From contig CAVPWU010000001.1 of the NCBI GenBank assembly GCA_963709665.1, positions 1-64,000 on the forward strand: 64,000 nucleotides of DNA, given 5' to 3'. The DNA is from DASZIT01 sp963709665 (GTDB taxonomy: Bacteria > Actinomycetota > Acidimicrobiia > Acidimicrobiales > RAAP-2). The translations under genes and the position numbers were made by a program. Of this stretch, positions 27,743-35,619 are shown in pieces. The notes under the pieces were generated by a model, which had not been told where the DNA came from, made no database searches, and saw only the letters and a list, made by a program, of their open reading frames with translations. Each line of letters begins with the position of its first letter. Positions within the stretch are counted from its first letter, which is position 1.

Positions 27743-28381
27743 ATGGTGGCCATGAGCGCCTCCGTCGAGCCGGTCCCGTCCGATCCGGTGGCGGGCCCCC
27801 GCACCTACGACAGCACCCTGCGGCGTCAGCGGTCGGCGGAGACCCGCGAGCGGATCGTGCTGGCCGGCAAGGAGCTCCTGCACGCCTCCTCCATCCGGGA
27901 CTGGAAGCGCCTCACCGTCCGGGCCGCCGCCGAGCGGGCCGGAGTCAACGAGCGGACCATCTACCGGTACTTCGGAAACGAGAAGGGGCTTCGTGACGCC
28001 GTCATGCACCGCCTCGAGGAGGAGGCCGGCATCGATCTCGACGGCATGCGGCTCGAGGACGTCGCCGGCGTGGCCACCCAGATCTTCGAGCACGTCTCGG
28101 CCTACCCGGCCACCCCCCGCCCCACCCTCGACCCGACGCTCAACGACGCCAACCGGCGACAGAAGGAAGCGCTCCTGGGCGCCGTGGCCGCCCGACGTCC
28201 CGACTGGTCGGACGACGACCGACGGATGGCGGCGGCCCTGCTCGACGTGTTGTGGAGCATGGCCACCTACGAGCGGCTGGTGATGGACTGGCAGCTGGAT
28301 CTCGACGCCTCGGTCCGGGGGGTCACCTGGGTGATCGACCTGATCGAGTCGGCCATCCGGGACGGTCGGGGACCCACCTGA
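27743..28381 (+). CDS. TetR family transcriptional regulator
   Basis: A 212-aa regulator. The helix-turn-helix spans about 30-75, with LTVRAAAERAGVNERTIYRYF and the following EKGLRDAVMHRL. The C-terminal domain is all helical. The start may be ATG 27743 or ATG 27752; there is no strong RBS for either. It begins 4 nt after the SDR stop and is probably cotranscribed with P450 and SDR. A dyad ACGG-TGTT-CCGT at 28480-28491, downstream and before the importer operon, is a plausible target. Confidence 0.9.
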   Translation: MVAMSASVEPVPSDPVAGPRTYDSTLRRQRSAETRERIVLAGKELLHASSIRDWKRLTVRAAAERAGVNERTIYRYFGNEKGLRDAVMHRLEEEAGIDLDGMRLEDVAGVATQIFEHVSAYPATPRPTLDPTLNDANRRQKEALLGAVAARRPDWSDDDRRMAAALLDVLWSMATYERLVMDWQLDLDASVRGVTWVIDLIESAIRDGRGPT

Positions 28382-28840
28382 ACCGTCAGCTCCCGGAGCA
28401 TCGGCGGCACCCGAATTGCTTGACAGCTCAAAGAACGCTGCCCTCCTCCACCGTCAAGCGGCCTCTCATTTTCTGATATACGGTGTTCCGTGATCTGCTG
28501 CTCCCCTGGGGCGCGTGCGGGTCGGCAGGTGCCCGGAGCCGGAAGGACAGCGACAGAATTGCGATCCCACCCCGGACCCACGTGGTACTGCCGTCCCGGC
28601 GTCATCCAAGGGACCAGCGGGCTTGTCGCAGTCGTTGCGCGGTGTACATTGCCGCCAGTGCCAAGGTCGCAGCCCCGAGGCCGTTGACCATCATCTAGTC
28701 GAGCGCAGGATCGGTTCGGCGACGCGATCGCGGGCTCGCCCGAGGGTCGGGCCGCCGGGTCGGTGGGGCTGAAGAGTATCGATCCGCAGCCCCGCCCTCC
28801 GGGGTGGTGCTGGGGGACGGCCGAGAAGGGGGACCGTACA
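28382..28840 (+). promoter_or_regulatory. importer promoter region and long leader
   Basis: A 459-base gap without a credible gene. It holds the dyad ACGG (28480-28483) / CCGT (28488-28491) with a 4-nt spacer, flanked by GAT and ATC, resembling TetR sites. The best promoter is TTGTCG (28623-28628) and TACATT (28645-28650) with a 16-nt spacer. That would leave a leader of about 185 nt before the TTG start, with GC-rich hairpin potential but no riboswitch class I recognise. Confidence 0.4.
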
Positions 28841-30865
28841 TTGCTGCAGTTCGTGATCGCGGGGCTGGTGCTGGGTGGTATCTACGCGATCGCTTCCGCC
28901 GGACTGGTCATCACCTACACGTCGTCGGGGATCCTCAACTTCGCCTTCGGCGCCATGGCCTTCTTCATCGCCCGCTTCTACTACTACCTCCACACCCAGC
29001 AGAGCTGGGCCATCGTGCCCGCCGCCCTGGTGTCCATCCTGGTGGCGGCGCCGGCCTTCGGCGTGTTCCTCTACGCCGCCCTCTTCCGCTTCCTCCGTCT
29101 CGCCCGGCCGCTGATCAAGGTGGTGTGCACCATCGGCCTCCTGGTGGCCATCCCCGCCCTGGCCACCCTGATCTTCGGCAACCAGGCCATCCAGGCCGCC
29201 CCCGGCCTGGCTCCCCAGCCGGTGGCCGTCTACCACTTCATCGGCGTGCCGGTCACCCTCGACCAGGTCATCGTGTACGCCACGGTGGTGCTGACGGTGG
29301 TGGCCGGCGCCCTGATCCTGCGGTACACCGACGTGGGCCTCAAGGTGCGGGCCATGGTCGACTCGCCGGCCATGACCGACCTCTCCGGCACCAGCCCGAG
29401 TGCGGTCTCCATCGGGGTGTGGGCGGTGGCCGGCCTCTTCGCCGGCCTGTCCGGCGTGCTGGCCGCCCCGATCATCGGCCTCGACGCCGACAACTTCACG
29501 CTCCTGATCGCCGCCAGCTTCGCGGCGGTGGTGGCCGCCCGCCTCCGCAACCTGCCGGTGGCGGTGGTGGTGGCGCTGCTCATGGGGGTGGCCACCTCGC
29601 TGTTCCAGCGCTACCTCCCGTCCAACAGCAACTGGACCACCGAGATCGTCGACGCGGTGCCGTTCATGGTGATCGCCGTGGTGCTCCTCTACGAGCTGAT
29701 CCGCCAGGGTCGGGTCGGCGAGATCGACGAGTGGGGGGGCGCCCTCGACCGGGCGATCATGCCGCAGGGGGAGAGCCGGCTGGCCGGGTCCACCAGCAAG
29801 GTGATGGCCGCCGCCTCCCTCAACACCTTCGGGCGCAACGGGGGCCCCATCGTCATCGTGGTGCTGGCCGCCCTGCTGCCCGTCATCATGAGCGGGTACT
29901 GGATCGGCCTGCTGGCCCAGGCGTTCGCCCTGGCCATCATCTTCCTGTCGTGGACCCTGGTCACCGGCGAGGGGGGCATGCTCTGGCTCTGCCAGATCAC
30001 CTTCGCCGGGGTGGGTGCCCTGACCACCGCCCAGCTGGCCACCAACCACGGCTGGCCGGTGCTGGCGGCGGTGGTGGTCGGGGGCCTGGTGGCCATGGTG
30101 ATGGGGGCGGTGATCGGCCTCCTCAGCATCCGGCTGGGGGACCTCTACGTGGCGCTGGTCACCCTGGCCTTCGGCCTCCTCATCGAGAACCTGGTGTTCA
30201 CCCTGCCCAGCTTCATCAACCAGGGGCTGGGCCTGACCCTCAACCGTCCCAGCTTCGCCTCCTCCGACAAGGCGTTCGCCTACCTGTGCCTGGTGGCGTT
30301 CATCCTGGTGGCGCTCTTCATGGTGAACCTGCGGCGGTCGACCACCGGGCTGGCGCTCAACGCCGCCCGCTCGAGTGAGGCCGGCGCCAAGACGTCCGGC
30401 ATCAGCGTGGTGCAGGTCAAGGTGATCGCCGGGGCGCTGGCCGCCTTCATCGCCGGCATCGGAGGGGCGCTGCTGGCGGTGGCGCAGACCACCATCCAGC
30501 CCAGCGAGTTCGCCACCTTCGAGGGCATCATCTGGCTGGCGGTCCTCGTCACCATCGGGGTCCGTTCCAACACCGCTGCCCTGCTGGCCGGACTGGCCTG
30601 GATCCTGCTGCCCGCCTACGACCAGGCCCACTTCCCGACCTGGACCACCAACGTGCTGCCGATCCTCTTCGGGCTGGGTGCCATCTCGGTCGCCCGGTAC
30701 CCGGACGGTGTGCTCACCGACGCCGTCCGCCGCCTCCGGGGCCTGGTGTTCCTGGTCATGCCGAAGCGGTTCTCCGAGCCGGCCTTCGACGCCGCACTCG
30801 TCGACGGGTCCGGCGACGGCCCGCCGGTCGACCCGGCCGCCATGGTCGCCGAGCAGGCCTCGTGA
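28841..30865 (+). CDS. Liv-type ABC permease, LivH-LivM fusion
   Basis: A 674-aa permease carrying both channel subunits in one chain. Residues 1-300 match LivH: FVIAGLVLGGIYAIASAGLV, then YTSSGILNFAFGAMAFF, an EAA-like loop (TDVGLKVRAMVDSPAMTDL), and GLSGVLAAP. After a linker at about 300-345, residues 345-630 match LivM (TGEGGMLWLCQITFAGVGA, a second EAA-like loop with GLALNAARSSEAGAKTSGIS, GIGGALLA). The start is TTG 28841 behind AAGGGGG. It overlaps the first ATPase by one base. Together they form an importer; the solute need not be an amino acid. Confidence 0.92.
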   Translation: MLQFVIAGLVLGGIYAIASAGLVITYTSSGILNFAFGAMAFFIARFYYYLHTQQSWAIVPAALVSILVAAPAFGVFLYAALFRFLRLARPLIKVVCTIGLLVAIPALATLIFGNQAIQAAPGLAPQPVAVYHFIGVPVTLDQVIVYATVVLTVVAGALILRYTDVGLKVRAMVDSPAMTDLSGTSPSAVSIGVWAVAGLFAGLSGVLAAPIIGLDADNFTLLIAASFAAVVAARLRNLPVAVVVALLMGVATSLFQRYLPSNSNWTTEIVDAVPFMVIAVVLLYELIRQGRVGEIDEWGGALDRAIMPQGESRLAGSTSKVMAAASLNTFGRNGGPIVIVVLAALLPVIMSGYWIGLLAQAFALAIIFLSWTLVTGEGGMLWLCQITFAGVGALTTAQLATNHGWPVLAAVVVGGLVAMVMGAVIGLLSIRLGDLYVALVTLAFGLLIENLVFTLPSFINQGLGLTLNRPSFASSDKAFAYLCLVAFILVALFMVNLRRSTTGLALNAARSSEAGAKTSGISVVQVKVIAGALAAFIAGIGGALLAVAQTTIQPSEFATFEGIIWLAVLVTIGVRSNTAALLAGLAWILLPAYDQAHFPTWTTNVLPILFGLGAISVARYPDGVLTDAVRRLRGLVFLVMPKRFSEPAFDAALVDGSGDGPPVDPAAMVAEQAS

Positions 30866-31755
30866 TGACCGACGTCACCACCGTCACCGGACCCGGCATC
30901 GCCGCCGACCCGGAGGCCTCGGCCCTCTCGGCCCGGGGCGTCACCGTCCGGTTCGGCGGACTCACCGCCCTCTCCGAGGTGTCCATCGACGTCGCCCCCG
31001 GTTCCATCGTCGGCCTGGTGGGCCCGAACGGGGCCGGCAAGTCCACCCTGCTGGCCGTCCTGTCCGGGCTCCTCAAGCCCAACGACGGGACGGTCTGGCT
31101 CCGTGGCCAGAACGTCACGTCCACCTCGGTCCGCGGGCGGGCGTCGCGCGGACTGGCCCGGACCTTCCAGAAGCCCGAGCTGTTCATCGGCCTGACCGTC
31201 CGTGAGCACCTGGTGCTGGCCTACCGGACCCACGTCTCGCCCTCCCGGGTGTGGCGGGACATGTTCGATGTCCGGACGCTCTTCCGTCCGTCGCGGGAGG
31301 AGAACGAACGGGTGGACGGGCTGCTCGAGCTCCTCCGTCTCACCCCGGTGGCCCACGCCCCGGTGGCCGCCCTCCCCCTGGGTGTCGTCCGTCTCGTCGA
31401 GGTCGGCCGCGCCCTGGCCAGCAACCCCCGGGTGCTGCTGCTGGACGAGCCCCTCTCCGGGCTCGACATCAGCGGTTCGGACAACCTGCTGGGGGTGTTC
31501 CGGGAGATCGTGGCGCAGAGCGAGCAGCAGCTCTCGGTGGTGATCGTCGAGCACGACGTGGCCGCCGTCCTGGCCCTGTCGAACTCGGTGGTGGTCCTCG
31601 ACTTCGGGGAGCGGATCGCCGTCGGCACCCCCGAGGAGGTTCGCAACGACCCCGCCGTCCGGACCGCCTACCTCGGTGACGGGGAGCCGCCCAAGCGGTC
31701 GGAGGAGAACCGGCCGTCGGCGGCGAACGGGACCGAGCCGGAGGCGGGCGCGTGA
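30865..31755 (+). CDS. Liv-type ABC ATP-binding protein, LivG-like
   Basis: A 296-aa ATPase. Walker A GPNGAGKST near 53-61, Walker B VLLLDEPLSGLD near 191-202 and the switch His in VIVEHDV. The LivG-type insertion with ARTFQKPELF follows Walker A. The signature is degenerate (LPLGVVRLVE in place of LSGGQ-like), a form I recall in several actinobacterial LivG proteins. ATG 30865 overlaps the permease stop (TGATG); GTG 30862 is the alternative. The tail after 250 is longer than usual and acidic. Confidence 0.92.
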   Translation: MTDVTTVTGPGIAADPEASALSARGVTVRFGGLTALSEVSIDVAPGSIVGLVGPNGAGKSTLLAVLSGLLKPNDGTVWLRGQNVTSTSVRGRASRGLARTFQKPELFIGLTVREHLVLAYRTHVSPSRVWRDMFDVRTLFRPSREENERVDGLLELLRLTPVAHAPVAALPLGVVRLVEVGRALASNPRVLLLDEPLSGLDISGSDNLLGVFREIVAQSEQQLSVVIVEHDVAAVLALSNSVVVLDFGERIAVGTPEEVRNDPAVRTAYLGDGEPPKRSEENRPSAANGTEPEAGA

Positions 31756-32501
31756 CCGAGCCCCTCCTGAAGGTCCAGGACCTCGATGTCCGCTACGGCG
31801 CCTCCCGGGCGCTCTTCGGGGTGTCCCTCGAGGTGGCCCCGGGGACGGTGCTGGCCGTGCTGGGGCCCAACGGCGCCGGCAAGAGCACCCTGGCCCGGGC
31901 GGTGTCGGGCCTGGTGGCTCCCGCCAGCGGGAACGTCACCTTCGATGGCAGGGACATCACCGGCTGCTCCGCCCACGCCGTCCGGCGGATGGGGCTCACC
32001 TACGTCCCCGAGGGTCGGGGGATCTTCCCCGGGCTCACCGTCACCGACAACCTGCGGATGGCGGTGGCCCAGGAGCCCCGGGGCCAGCGGGCCGAGGCCA
32101 TCGAGCGGGCCATCGAGAAGTTCCCGGTGCTGGGCAACCGGAGCTCGCAACGGGCCGGGAGCATGTCGGGAGGCGAGCAGCAGATGCTGGCCCTCGCCCG
32201 GGCGCTGGCCGTCTCCCCCAAGCTGCTGATCGCCGACGAGCTCTCGCTGGGTCTCGCCCCCCTCATCACCGAGTCGGTGTTCGAGTCCCTGGAGGACGCC
32301 CGACGGTCGGGGATCGCCATCATCCTGAGCGAGCAGTTCGTGCACCGGGCGCTGGCCATGGCCGATCACTGCGTGATCCTCTCCCGGGGCCGGGTGGGCT
32401 GGTCGGGACCGGCCTCGGAGGCCGGCCAGGAGGTCATCGACCGCTACCTGGGCGAGGCGGAGACCGCGACGTCCCAAGCGACAAGTGGGACGTTAAAGTG
32501 A
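31752..32501 (+). CDS. Liv-type ABC ATP-binding protein, LivF-like
   Basis: A 249-aa ATPase. Walker A GPNGAGKST near 38-46, a canonical signature MSGGEQQMLALARAL near 138-152, and Walker B LLIADELSLGLAP with Asp-Glu. The YVPEGRGIFPGLTV segment is typical of LivF. It starts at GTG 31752, overlapping the previous stop by 4 nt. It pairs with the LivG-like subunit, supplying the intact signature where that partner has a degenerate one. Confidence 0.93.
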   Translation: MTEPLLKVQDLDVRYGASRALFGVSLEVAPGTVLAVLGPNGAGKSTLARAVSGLVAPASGNVTFDGRDITGCSAHAVRRMGLTYVPEGRGIFPGLTVTDNLRMAVAQEPRGQRAEAIERAIEKFPVLGNRSSQRAGSMSGGEQQMLALARALAVSPKLLIADELSLGLAPLITESVFESLEDARRSGIAIILSEQFVHRALAMADHCVILSRGRVGWSGPASEAGQEVIDRYLGEAETATSQATSGTLK

Positions 32502-32665
32502 CGGCCACTCGGCAGCCAGATGTCCTCGCATCACCAACGGGGCGCGGGTGCTGAACGCGTGATCGAGGGGGATGTGGGGACATGCACGCACCCGTCAGGG
32601 CGGACACCATCACAGCCGCCCGCCGAACCCTGTCCGTGTCAATGAAGAACAACTATGGAGGAACG

Positions 32666-33919
32666 ATGCCTGCTTTCCGGACGATCACCAAGGTCGTCAT
32701 GTCCGCCGCGGTGGTACTGCCCGTCGCCCTGGTCGGAGCCACCGCCGCCACGGCGTCGGCGACGACCACCGAGAAGCCCATCACTATCGCGTACATCACC
32801 GACGTGACCGGTGAGGGAGCCTCCGAGAACGGAGACTCCCCGGTGGCCTTCGAGGCCCGTCTCGACCAGCAGAACGCCGAGGGCGGGGTCAACGGCCACA
32901 AGCTGGTGCCGCTGGTCATCGACGACCAGACCAGCCCCACGGAGATCAACACCGCCGTGCAGAGCGCCATCTCCCAGAACGCCTTCGGGATCGTCTCGCA
33001 GAGCCCGCTGTTCTTCCTGGCCGCCAAGTACCCGCAGCAGGCGGGGATGCCGGTGACCGGGGCGTACACCGACGGACCGGAGTGGGGCACCCAGCCCTAC
33101 ACCAACATGTTCGCCTCCGACAACGGAAGCGTGAACCCCAAGTACCCGGCCAACACCATCCTGGGCAGCCTGCTCAAGGCGCACGGCGGCACGGTGCTCG
33201 GCTCCTACGGCTACGGCATCTCGCCGGCGTCGGCCCGGGCGGCCCTCAGCGCCGCCGACTCGTTCAAGGCGGCCGGCGGCAAGGTCGGGGTCCTCGACTC
33301 CACCGTGCCCTTCGGCAGCGTGGAGTTCACCAACGCCGCCCTGACCGCCAAGCAGAACGGTGTCAACGCCGTGTCACCGGCCCTCGACAACAACTCCAAC
33401 TACGCGCTGGCCACCGCCCTGAAGCAGGCGGGGGTGAAGCTCAAGGCCATCGTCTTCGCCACCGGGTACCAGCCCGACGCCGTCACCTCGCCGGCCTGGC
33501 CGGACCTGCAGGGCGACATGTTCCTGTCGCTGTTCCGCCCCTGGGACCTGCCCAACGCCGGCACCAAGAACATGCAGGCGGCCATGGAGAAGTACGCCCA
33601 CTTCACCAGTAGCCAGTACCCGGACTTCAGCCAGTACGAGGCGTGGGCCGGTGCCGACCTGATGATCAAGGGCCTGCAGATGGCCGGGGCCAACCCGACC
33701 CGGGCCGCGGTGATCAAGGATCTGCGCAGCGTGACCAACTACACCGCCAACGGCCTGCTGCCCCAGCCGCTCGACTACGCCACCAACTTCGGCACCGACC
33801 CGGCCAAGGAGTGCACGTGGGTGATGAAGGCCGAGACCAAGGGCTTCGTGCCGCTGTCGGCCACGCCGTGGTGCGGCCACGACATCGCCGGCACCACGAC
33901 GGCGAGCGCCGGGTCGTAG
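32666..33919 (+). CDS. ABC importer substrate-binding protein (Peripla_BP_6)
   Basis: A 417-aa exported binding protein of the Leu/Ile/Val-binding fold. A signal peptide covers about 1-31 (hydrophobic MSAAVVLPVALVGATAATA core, cleavage probably near ATASA), followed by PITIAYITDVTGEG, the usual first strand. The start is ATG 32666 because GGAGG lies 5 nt upstream; in-frame ATGs at 32582 and 32642 would precede the signal peptide. The lipobox is absent, so anchoring is not evident. It is 164 nt after the LivF-like gene and ends the importer operon. The ligand is likely hydrophobic or a carboxylic acid given the neighbours. Confidence 0.92.
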   Translation: MPAFRTITKVVMSAAVVLPVALVGATAATASATTTEKPITIAYITDVTGEGASENGDSPVAFEARLDQQNAEGGVNGHKLVPLVIDDQTSPTEINTAVQSAISQNAFGIVSQSPLFFLAAKYPQQAGMPVTGAYTDGPEWGTQPYTNMFASDNGSVNPKYPANTILGSLLKAHGGTVLGSYGYGISPASARAALSAADSFKAAGGKVGVLDSTVPFGSVEFTNAALTAKQNGVNAVSPALDNNSNYALATALKQAGVKLKAIVFATGYQPDAVTSPAWPDLQGDMFLSLFRPWDLPNAGTKNMQAAMEKYAHFTSSQYPDFSQYEAWAGADLMIKGLQMAGANPTRAAVIKDLRSVTNYTANGLLPQPLDYATNFGTDPAKECTWVMKAETKGFVPLSATPWCGHDIAGTTTASAGS

Positions 33920-33970
33920 CGGACCGCCGCGGCTCCCGGGGCTGATCCCGGGGATCGCACCGTGAGGCCG

Positions 33971-34017
33971 GGGCCGCCTCTCCCGTGACGTGCCAACGTC
34001 GCCGGGGGAGGCGGCCC
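33971..34017. terminator. strong hairpin after the importer operon
   Basis: Arms at 33971-33984 and 34004-34017 form a 14-bp GC-rich stem with a single G-T wobble and a 19-nt loop, followed by TTGTCG. It lies 51 nt after the binding-protein stop and faces the convergent monooxygenase. Confidence 0.75.
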
Positions 34018-34035
34018 TTGTCGCGCCGCGGCGCT

Positions 34036-34110
34036 CGGACCGGTCGACTCCGGGTCGCGGAGGAACTCCAGCAGAGTGGCGTCGGGGTCGCGCACGTAGG
34101 TGCCGCCGTG
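34036..34110 (-). pseudogene. remnant of a VOC-family gene (3' end only)
   Basis: Immediately after the monooxygenase stop codon, and in the same frame, about 25 codons read HGGTYVRDPDATLLEFLRDP, the terminal strand motif (RDPDGxLLEF type) of glyoxalase/VOC proteins. No upstream part of such a gene exists. It looks like the scar of a deletion that removed the rest of the gene. The match is short but specific to this fold. Confidence 0.55.
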
Positions 34111-35619
34111 TCAGCGGGAGGTCTCCGACACCCGCCCCAGGACCTTGGTGAGGAGCCGGTAGACCAGGTTGCCCGACGGCCACTGGGTGACCACCCTGCC
34201 GGTGGCGGACCGGAAGTAGTTGGTGCTCATGGTCCACGAGGTGCCCGCCATCCGGGACTGGAGCCAGGCGTTCCACCGGGCCTCGAAGGCCGGCCGGACC
34301 TCGATGACCGCCACCCGCTCACGTCGCATCCGCCGCACCGCCCGCACCGCGAAGTCGGCCTGGGCCTCCAGCATCGAGATGAGCTCGCCCCCGTTGGTGC
34401 CGGGGCCGTACAGCAGGTAGAGGTTGGGGAAGTCCGGCACGGTGATCCCCAGGAACGCCCGTGGCTCACCCGCCCACCGGTCGGCCAGGGTGCGGCCGTG
34501 CCGGCCGGTCACCTCCACCCGGGCCAGGTAGTCGGCGGCCCGGAAGCCGGTGGCCATCACCACCACGTCGGCCGCCCGCTCCACCCCGTCGGTGTCGACG
34601 ACCCCGGTGGGGGTGAGGTGGGAGACGGCCCGGGGGACCAGCTCCACGTTCGCCTCCCGCAGGGCGGGATAGAAGGTGGTGGCCAGGATGGGACGCTTGC
34701 CGGGGAACGGGTACGACGGGGTGACCGCCTCCCGGAGGTCCGGCCGGTCGGCGAACTGGGCCTCGATGTAGGCCAGGCAGGCCTCCTGGCGCTGCCGGTT
34801 GAGGGCGGTGCCCGGACGGAACATGGCGCCCCCCCACAGGCTCTTCTCCATCGTCCACCGGGAGCGGAGTCGGTCGGTGGCCCGGCGCCACGGCTCGGCC
34901 AGCAGGGTCTGCTCCTCCCCGGTGAGGTCGCGCTCGCCCTTGGGCAGGACCCACCCCGGCTCCCGCTGGTACAGGTAGAGCCGCCCGACCACGGGCTGGA
35001 GGGCCGGCACCACCTGGGCGGAGGTCGACCCCGTCCCCACCACCGCCACCGTCTTGCCGCTCAGGTCGTGGTGGTGTTCCCAGCGGGCGGTGTGGAACAC
35101 CGGGCCCGCGAACTCGTCCCGACCCGGCCAGGCCGGCAGGTTGGGGACGTTGAGGAACCCCCCGGCGTGGATCACCACGTGGCACCGGTCGACCTCGCCC
35201 GAGGCCAGCTCCACCTCCCAGCTCCGCCCCCCCTCGTCCCAGCCGACCGCCCGCACCGTCTCGCCCAGCCGGAGGTGGGCCCGGAGGCCGAACTCCTCCA
35301 CGGTGTCCTCGAGGTACCGCTGGAGCTCCGGCTGCCGGGCGTGGGTCCGCGTCCAGGGGTGCGGCTTGAACGAGTAGCGGTAGAGGTTGGAGTTCACGTC
35401 GACCTCGGCACCCGGGTAGGTGTTGTCCCACCAGGTGCCGCCCACGCCCTCCGACGACTCGTAGATGGTGAAGGTGTGGATGCCGGCCGCCTTGAGCTTG
35501 ACGCCGGCGGCGATCCCCCCGATCCCGGCCCCGATGACCGCCACCCGGGGGGTGCCAGCCGGGCCGAACAGCGCCCGGGGGGTCGGCCGGCCCCGCCGCC
35601 CCGCCGGGGGGTCAGTCAA
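34111..35619 (-). CDS. flavin monooxygenase, Baeyer-Villiger-like
   Basis: A 502-aa class B flavoprotein monooxygenase. FAD motif GAGIGG at 30-35, ESSEGVGGTWW after it, NADPH motif GTGSTS at 195-200, and the fingerprint FAGPVFHTARW (170-180), matching FxGxxxHxxxW with Glu instead of Pro/Asp after Trp. It would insert oxygen next to a ketone or oxidise a heteroatom. The start is TTG 35619, overlapping the ADH stop by 8 nt, so expression is probably coupled; the alcohol dehydrogenase can supply the ketone. Confidence 0.9.
   Translation of the reverse strand: MTDPPAGRRGRPTPRALFGPAGTPRVAVIGAGIGGIAAGVKLKAAGIHTFTIYESSEGVGGTWWDNTYPGAEVDVNSNLYRYSFKPHPWTRTHARQPELQRYLEDTVEEFGLRAHLRLGETVRAVGWDEGGRSWEVELASGEVDRCHVVIHAGGFLNVPNLPAWPGRDEFAGPVFHTARWEHHHDLSGKTVAVVGTGSTSAQVVPALQPVVGRLYLYQREPGWVLPKGERDLTGEEQTLLAEPWRRATDRLRSRWTMEKSLWGGAMFRPGTALNRQRQEACLAYIEAQFADRPDLREAVTPSYPFPGKRPILATTFYPALREANVELVPRAVSHLTPTGVVDTDGVERAADVVVMATGFRAADYLARVEVTGRHGRTLADRWAGEPRAFLGITVPDFPNLYLLYGPGTNGGELISMLEAQADFAVRAVRRMRRERVAVIEVRPAFEARWNAWLQSRMAGTSWTMSTNYFRSATGRVVTQWPSGNLVYRLLTKVLGRVSETSR

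Noticed and set aside
28483..28698. 71-codon frame in the importer upstream region
   Set aside because: No RBS, no family, and it covers the likely promoter elements.
33775..34095. 106-codon minus-strand gene after the importer
   Set aside because: Only its first 20 codons resemble a known fold (VOC tail); the rest runs antisense through the terminator and the binding-protein gene.
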